Source: Cycloclasticus sp.
Lineage (GTDB): Bacteria; Pseudomonadota; Gammaproteobacteria; Methylococcales; Cycloclasticaceae
Assembly: GCA_019090295.1 (NCBI GenBank)
Contig: JAHRWG010000320.1
Coordinates: 1 to 9,792 of the forward strand
Direction of reading: 5' to 3'
Length of the DNA: 9,792 nucleotides
Within the stretch, counting starts at the first letter, position 1, and each line of letters starts with the position of its first letter. Below are positions 5,260 to 9,792 of this stretch, one piece after another. The notes under the pieces were generated by a model that did not search any database, was not told the origin of the DNA, and worked only from the letters and a program-made list of their open reading frames with translations. Made by a program: the position numbers and the translations under genes.

Positions 5260-6932
5260 TAATCCACCTGCCAGCCATCGTTTGTGTAGTTAGTCAGTAA
5301 ACAGGGAAACATAATGGTGTTAACGCAATTAGTTTTAGCGGTTAGCTCGCCTTTACCAAATGCAAGCGACGCCAGCATTAATTCAGGCGTGACATAATCT
5401 GTCTTAACGCTGAAATTACTAACTTCTTTAAGGGTGTTTTTAATGGTTTGCTCGGTATCACCTGAGGCCCACGCTAGGTGAAACCCCCAATCACCAAAAG
5501 AGGGGATGTTTTGACGGTACGGTAAAATATTAAATCCAGCTGACTTTAAGGTTTGGCCAATAGCCAAAAAGGATTCTTTTGCATGATACGGAGAGGTTGA
5601 TTGAACGGAGACAAAGGCGTTATTGGATAAGTGGCCGCGTAATTGACGGTAAAATTGCTGGCTGTAAAGCTTACTTAGCTCAACCGAGGATGGGTCGGGA
5701 AAGTCGATAATGACAACATCCCAGCGTTGCTCGTTTTTAGTGCGAATAAATTGATCTGCGTCGATACTGTACACATCGACTGTTGCTACCCATTCGGCTG
5801 GCGTATTTTTTATTAATGAATCTTTAGAGTCTAAATAAACCCCTGCCACATTAACGGACGTTACATTATTAGGTGGGCGAATATGTAAGCGTGCATCGTG
5901 AAAGGCATCTTTATTAAGCTTTCTTAACTGTGGATTTTCTGAGGCCAGCTTAATCATATCGGGGTCAAGGTCCACCAATGTGATGGACTTGAGGTTTTTG
6001 TACTTAAGCAACTCACGTAATGCTAGGCCATCGCCACCACCGAGTATTAAGGCATGCTCTGGCTTGTTAGCAATTGACATCACTGGGTGCACTAATAAGT
6101 CGTGATAGCGTTTTTCATCTAGCGATGAAAACTGCGTATTACCATTGATGTAAAGGCGGACATCCCCTAGCTGCTTGTTTTCGGTTAATACAATGTGTTG
6201 ATACTTAGTGGTTGTTTTGTGAATGATGGGGTCATCATAAAAGCGTTGTTCAAAGAGGTCGCTAATATCGCGGTTATTAAGATACCCTATGACTAAAACC
6301 AGCACGGTCATGAGCATAACAATGGCCGTTGTGACACGGTGTTTAATAAGCCCTGACAGCATAAAGTATGTGACCGTCACTAAGGCAACAGCAAAGTTAA
6401 AGCCCGCTACGATAAAGCTTATTTCCGTCAGAGGGTAAAATTTAAGTAACACTTTTACCCATATAATTGCACCAACAAATGCGCCCACATAATCCATCGC
6501 ATAAACGATGGCGAGGTTTGTTTTTAAGCTGATTTTTTGTTGGTTAATGATTCGCATCACGATAGGTATTTCAAAACCAATCAGAAAACCGACACTGAGC
6601 ACAAAGAAGTAATGCACAACGGCAAAGTGGTAGTCAAAATAAGCAAATGCACCGTAGATGGCTAATGGTGCAAACCCGCCCATTACCGCCATAACCACTT
6701 CTACACCGATAAATTTGTAGATTAAATTATTGTCGGACATTCGGCTTTGCACAAAGCCGGAAATGCCCATCATCAACATCATTGAGGCTATCACAATAGA
6801 AAACTGTTCTATTGAATTACCTAAAATGTAGGTGGTTAGGGTGGCCAGTACATATTCATTAACCAACCCACTCGCACCGGTTGAGAACATGCAAAAGGCC
6901 AGTAATATTGGCAGAAGTCTAGGGGTTTTCAT
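5259..6932 (-). CDS. speE: Membrane-anchored polyamine aminopropyltransferase (spermidine synthase-like)
   Basis: This 557-aa protein is about twice the length of a soluble spermidine synthase. Residues 1 to about 215 hold roughly seven hydrophobic segments (for example 8-33, 42-62, 73-97, 104-125, 140-165, 170-193 and 201-217). Residues about 235-490 are the Rossmann-like aminopropyltransferase domain: YQHIVLTE (244-251), DEKRYHDLLVHP (272-283), the decarboxylated-AdoMet-binding GGGDG (298-302), acidic VDLDPD (320-325), SIDAD (389-393) and the catalytic-loop IIDFPDP (408-414). It should transfer an aminopropyl group from decarboxylated AdoMet, made by SpeD downstream, to a diamine or polyamine acceptor; the acceptor is not predictable. 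Its start lies 20 nt after the DUF350 gene stop, and no strong Shine-Dalgarno is seen. Fusion to a membrane domain suggests the reaction occurs at the membrane. Confidence 0.93.
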   Translation of the reverse strand: MKTPRLLPILLAFCMFSTGASGLVNEYVLATLTTYILGNSIEQFSIVIASMMLMMGISGFVQSRMSDNNLIYKFIGVEVVMAVMGGFAPLAIYGAFAYFDYHFAVVHYFFVLSVGFLIGFEIPIVMRIINQQKISLKTNLAIVYAMDYVGAFVGAIIWVKVLLKFYPLTEISFIVAGFNFAVALVTVTYFMLSGLIKHRVTTAIVMLMTVLVLVIGYLNNRDISDLFEQRFYDDPIIHKTTTKYQHIVLTENKQLGDVRLYINGNTQFSSLDEKRYHDLLVHPVMSIANKPEHALILGGGDGLALRELLKYKNLKSITLVDLDPDMIKLASENPQLRKLNKDAFHDARLHIRPPNNVTSVNVAGVYLDSKDSLIKNTPAEWVATVDVYSIDADQFIRTKNEQRWDVVIIDFPDPSSVELSKLYSQQFYRQLRGHLSNNAFVSVQSTSPYHAKESFLAIGQTLKSAGFNILPYRQNIPSFGDWGFHLAWASGDTEQTIKNTLKEVSNFSVKTDYVTPELMLASLAFGKGELTAKTNCVNTIMFPCLLTNYTNDGWQVD

Positions 6933-6952
6933 ACTGGAACTGCCGTCAAACG

Positions 6953-7804
6953 CTATAAGATTGCAACGCCTAACAGTAAGGCCATACCAATTTTGGTGAT
7001 TGAAAGTTGAATGGCTGCGGCCAGTTGATCTTTAACAATAATCTCGCTGACTTTTGTTGACGTAATAATAAGCACATCAATTAAAATTTCAAACAGATAC
7101 AGTAAGATCATGCCAGTAAACGCTGCCACTATATAGTCAATAACGGCACCTGATATAACTAACTCATGATTATTACCCACGATGGCACTTTGAAGAATGA
7201 GACCATAGGCAATGATCTTGCCTGATAAGTACACACCGGCAGAAAGGTTTCCTTCAAGCACTCGGGCCACTGGGTTCAGTTTTCGTGCGAGTACTTTTTC
7301 ATAAAAAAGAACCAAAATAACCATCGTCACTTGGCCGGCAACAAAGTAAATAACCGATGACACAATACCACCCTCATCACCTTTAATGCTGGCGTAGGCC
7401 AATATGCCCGTCATCACTAAGGCACCAAACTCCACCACTCCAATAGCAACATTACCGCGTTTAAGTTCCTCGGTATTATTCACGTTAGGCAGGAGTACTT
7501 TATCGGTAAAAAAAAGTGATGTCACCATAAAGCCAATGGCCACTAAGCCATAAGTAAAGGTGTCGACCATATCTTTTAGTATATCTGGGTGACTGGCTCC
7601 CGACATAACGCCTAACATGGCAATGGCTAAACCAAGTTGTGCGCCCGAGCGGCGCAAACCTATTGCTAGGTTGCCATCAGCAATGGCATCATCTGCATGA
7701 TAATGTCGCGATGAGCGAGTATTTAAAATGTACTTCATGGCCGTCGCAAGCACGAGGTAGATGAAGGCGTATAGGAGGTAATACATATATTGTTCAATGT
7801 TCAT
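6953..7804 (-). CDS. DUF350 (YjfL-type) inner-membrane protein
   Basis: This 283-aa, eight-helix inner-membrane protein carries two tandem DUF350 units. Four internal motifs mark its repeat structure: DGNLAIG (43-49), RGNVAIG (116-122), EGNLSAG (184-190) and the more diverged KDQLAAA (258-264), each followed by a helix. Helices lie at about 4-26, 46-68, 82-104, 118-141, 148-170, 186-208, 220-244 and 262-282. DUF350 has no firmly established activity. I chose the ATG at 7802-7804 because AAGGA (on the minus strand at 7813-7817) is 8 nt upstream. The ATG nine bases earlier, at 7811-7813, would overlap that Shine-Dalgarno and give 286 aa. The gene sits between the lipoprotein and aminopropyltransferase genes, a recurrent DUF350 neighbourhood with polyamine enzymes. 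Confidence 0.9.
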   Translation of the reverse strand: MNIEQYMYYLLYAFIYLVLATAMKYILNTRSSRHYHADDAIADGNLAIGLRRSGAQLGLAIAMLGVMSGASHPDILKDMVDTFTYGLVAIGFMVTSLFFTDKVLLPNVNNTEELKRGNVAIGVVEFGALVMTGILAYASIKGDEGGIVSSVIYFVAGQVTMVILVLFYEKVLARKLNPVARVLEGNLSAGVYLSGKIIAYGLILQSAIVGNNHELVISGAVIDYIVAAFTGMILLYLFEILIDVLIITSTKVSEIIVKDQLAAAIQLSITKIGMALLLGVAIL

Positions 7805-7830
7805 AAGTTGCATCCTTGATTGCTATTCTG

Positions 7831-9498
7831 TTACTTACCACCACTTGAAGGGCCACGGTTTCTTGATGAAAGCCCAGCACCTCTAACAGAGGGGGTTGAA
7901 CGTGATGATCCTGATTGCCCGCTTGTTGCACTGCGAACCTCAGCTGGGTTTCGGCTAGCAAAGCTGCCGTTACTGTAACGGCTATTTGAATAGGTGCTTC
8001 TACCATAGGTGCCGTATTCATTATTAGCACCGTAATACCCCCCGCCTCTTTTGCGGCTAGAGTAATTGTTCCAGTCATGATAAGAATATCGACTTGGGCC
8101 CGCCAGAGCACCAAATAACCGGTACATACCGTAGTAGTACCAAACTGAATGACCATTTGACTGTCGCCACTCACCGTATTGATTAGCCCCTGTTGCAACG
8201 CCATTTTGCATCACCGGTTTTGCCACGGTGGCCATGCCAACTGGTTGAGCCTCTTTTAGTCCCTCTTCTTCATAAAAACCATACGGCTTTGTGATGATAG
8301 CCATGCCTAGGTTTTCATAGTTTTTCCAAAAAACATCCTCACTCACAAATTGCCAATCTTTCTCGGTCATGGTGTCATTCACCACTTCAACGTATTTGTG
8401 ATACGTCTTGGTAAACGTGCTATCAACCCAGTATTCGCCATAATCATGGTGGCGAGATTGGCCGCTTTTATAATTAAGTCTTAACGCCTTCCATTTGTCT
8501 TGTGGGATTTTTAAGGTGAACTGATCACGCCCACCCCATGAGCGGCGGTATTTAGCGATCGAATTAAGGGTTAATGTGTCAAAATATTCAAAAACTTTAG
8601 CATCAACGTTTACGGCCGGAAAACGCGCCTCATCACCGGCTCGACAGTATTCACCTTCGCACCATGTTGCACGCCCAATAACAACGTAATAATCCACTCG
8701 TTGATCCGCTAGCACCTTAACGTAACTACGATCTAGCTCAGCCACTTTATTGCTATGCTGTGTTGCATACTTGGCAATGTCTTGCGTTAGTTGACTTAAG
8801 CCAACGGCAGCATCACCAAAGTGAGCGTAGTTTGTTTTGGCCTTTTTCAGGTATTGCGTTTTAAGTATTTTATAGGTATCCGTGCTTTGTTTAACTAATG
8901 CATCCAGCCCCGATACGCGCTGTGCTAAGTCATCCTGTTTAGCTGGGTATTTCTTCGCTGCTGCATTCGCCTGAAAGGCAAATTGGCGTTGAAGTGATAG
9001 ATTATCCCCATCTTGCTGACTGGCTTTTTCATACGTTTCATCCGCTGTGTTACGGGCAGTCACTAAAAAACTAATGCGTTTTTTTGCATAGTGTGCGGCC
9101 CTACTTGACGCCAACAAGTGCTGATTGAATTGCTTAATGAGCTGGCCAAAAGCCTGTGCGTCTTCTGGCTTATTGTTATTGCCCATTGGTTCAATCTGAA
9201 CGCGGTAAAGTTGCTTAGCTTTAGTCAGCTCAGCATTTGCCACATCAAAGTTATCAAGCCATTTTTCAGATGCTAAATACGGGCTGAAAAACCCCCACTC
9301 AGCATGGCTTGGGAGTTTATCAAAGGCGTCTTTTTGGGTTTTTATTAGCGCATCATGGTCGGTTAAGCGCTTAGGCATGTTTTTAAATTCATGCGTTAGC
9401 TTATCGGGCAAACCGCTACAACCACTCAGAAGCACTGTTAAAAAAACAAGCCAACAGACGCTAATGAAGCCATTATTATGTTTCAGAGTTTTCCGCAT
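7831..9498 (-). CDS. Large lipoprotein with Gly/Ser/Tyr-rich C-terminal tail
   Basis: The N-terminus has a basic start, a hydrophobic stretch (11-24) and a lipobox LLSGC, so signal peptidase II should cleave before C27. Ser at +2 favours the outer membrane. Residues about 35-265 are rich in Lys, Gln and Ala and largely helical, probably with coiled-coil parts. Residues about 265-400 look globular and aromatic-rich, with a C280/C285 pair that could form a disulphide in the periplasm. From about 465 onward the sequence is low-complexity: Tyr/Gly/Asn/Ser, then Ser/Arg/Gly, ending SSGGK. I do not recognise the family. The tail resembles in style those of DUF4247 lipoproteins, which occur beside DUF350 and SpeD/SpeE genes, but the globular part is not assigned. 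It lies 20 nt after the upstream gene and 26 nt before the chosen DUF350 start, so it belongs to the operon. Confidence 0.85.
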   Translation of the reverse strand: MRKTLKHNNGFISVCWLVFLTVLLSGCSGLPDKLTHEFKNMPKRLTDHDALIKTQKDAFDKLPSHAEWGFFSPYLASEKWLDNFDVANAELTKAKQLYRVQIEPMGNNNKPEDAQAFGQLIKQFNQHLLASSRAAHYAKKRISFLVTARNTADETYEKASQQDGDNLSLQRQFAFQANAAAKKYPAKQDDLAQRVSGLDALVKQSTDTYKILKTQYLKKAKTNYAHFGDAAVGLSQLTQDIAKYATQHSNKVAELDRSYVKVLADQRVDYYVVIGRATWCEGEYCRAGDEARFPAVNVDAKVFEYFDTLTLNSIAKYRRSWGGRDQFTLKIPQDKWKALRLNYKSGQSRHHDYGEYWVDSTFTKTYHKYVEVVNDTMTEKDWQFVSEDVFWKNYENLGMAIITKPYGFYEEEGLKEAQPVGMATVAKPVMQNGVATGANQYGEWRQSNGHSVWYYYGMYRLFGALAGPSRYSYHDWNNYSSRKRGGGYYGANNEYGTYGRSTYSNSRYSNGSFASRNPAEVRSATSGQSGSSRSTPSVRGAGLSSRNRGPSSGGK

Positions 9499-9518
9499 GA
9501 TCTTTTCGTATTAACCGC

Positions 9519-9792
9519 TTATTTAACTGCAGCGGTTTGCAGGACTTCAAATAGGTTCGCTTTAACACCATGACTAATAAAGGCTTCTCGCTCAGGGCGG
9601 TCATCATCATCTTCATGCCATGTCTCAATGGTAAGGTAGGTCCCTTTTCGTGAAGCAAATTCATAAGCTCTCATTGGAATCCCTTCCTTAGATCCTCCAG
9701 CCTTCATAAAAAGGCCGGCCCAAGTATCATCTTCAACATAAGCGTATGTCGTACCAGCAACCACTACGTCACCTTCTTCCTCTTCGGCAATG
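9519..9792 (-). CDS. C-terminal part of an unrecognised acidic operon protein (partial)
   Basis: The frame is open from the window edge to TAA at 9519-9521, so the gene's 5' end is outside the window. The GTG at 9762-9764 is not needed as a start, since reading continues upstream through a Glu-rich stretch (IAEEEEGDVVVAG). The visible 90 residues contain TTYAYVEDD, RAYEFASRKGTYLTIETW and an Asp-run EDDDDRPER, consistent with a small soluble beta-rich domain. A DUF4178-like identity is possible because such proteins accompany DUF350 and SpeD/SpeE genes, but this is a guess from context and a loose pattern. It is the first visible gene of the operon, 20 nt before the lipoprotein start, so the promoter lies beyond the window. 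Confidence 0.8.
   Translation of the reverse strand, partial: IAEEEEGDVVVAGTTYAYVEDDTWAGLFMKAGGSKEGIPMRAYEFASRKGTYLTIETWHEDDDDRPEREAFISHGVKANLFEVLQTAAVK

Noticed and set aside
7794..8204. 136-codon open frame on the minus strand
   Set aside because: It lies inside the lipoprotein gene in another frame, over its low-complexity 3' end, and has composition unlike a real protein. The lipoprotein frame has a lipobox, operon spacing and a proper length.
9476..9664. 62-codon open frame on the minus strand
   Set aside because: It overlaps both the lipoprotein start and the partial upstream gene in a different frame, with no supporting motif or ribosome-binding site.

Overview
The window looks like a contig end from a gammaproteobacterium. 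It has moderate-to-low G+C by eye, a DgcZ-type zinc-binding diguanylate cyclase, an E. coli-type MscS and an envelope-linked polyamine gene cluster. Genus cannot be fixed from the sequence. Bases 6-38 are an Illumina Nextera transposase adapter, so genomic sequence starts at about base 39 and the left edge is artificial.

Left part (39-3383, + strand): two cyclic-di-GMP turnover genes. The first encodes an EAL-CBS-GGDEF protein of 596 aa. Its upstream region carries four 7-bp half-sites with 11-bp periodicity that match a double Pho box, followed by a -10-like hexamer at PhoB-class spacing, so phosphate starvation probably controls it. The second encodes a 304-aa protein with an N-terminal CZB zinc-sensor domain and an intact GGEEF diguanylate cyclase domain (E. 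coli DgcZ architecture). A 141-bp diverged direct repeat lies upstream of each gene. A hairpin-plus-T-run terminator sits between the second copy and the second gene, and an integron attC-like element starts 3 nt after that gene's stop codon.

Middle (3507-4652): an MscS small mechanosensitive channel gene with a good ribosome-binding site and a strong intrinsic terminator, then a 318-bp convergent intergenic region that holds a third, partial repeat copy.

Right part (4653-9792, - strand): one tightly packed operon. In transcription order it runs: the end of an unrecognised acidic protein (cut by the window edge), a 555-aa lipoprotein, an eight-helix DUF350 membrane protein, a spermidine synthase with an N-terminal membrane domain, a 48-aa small ORF that fills the speE-speD gap, and class 1b S-adenosylmethionine decarboxylase (SpeD). 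SpeD makes decarboxylated AdoMet, which the aminopropyltransferase uses. Coupling these two enzymes to DUF350 and a lipoprotein suggests polyamine chemistry at or on the cell envelope rather than bulk cytoplasmic spermidine supply. This recalls the yjf-type clusters (DUF350, lipoprotein, ATP-grasp ligase) of enterobacteria, but the function here is unproven.
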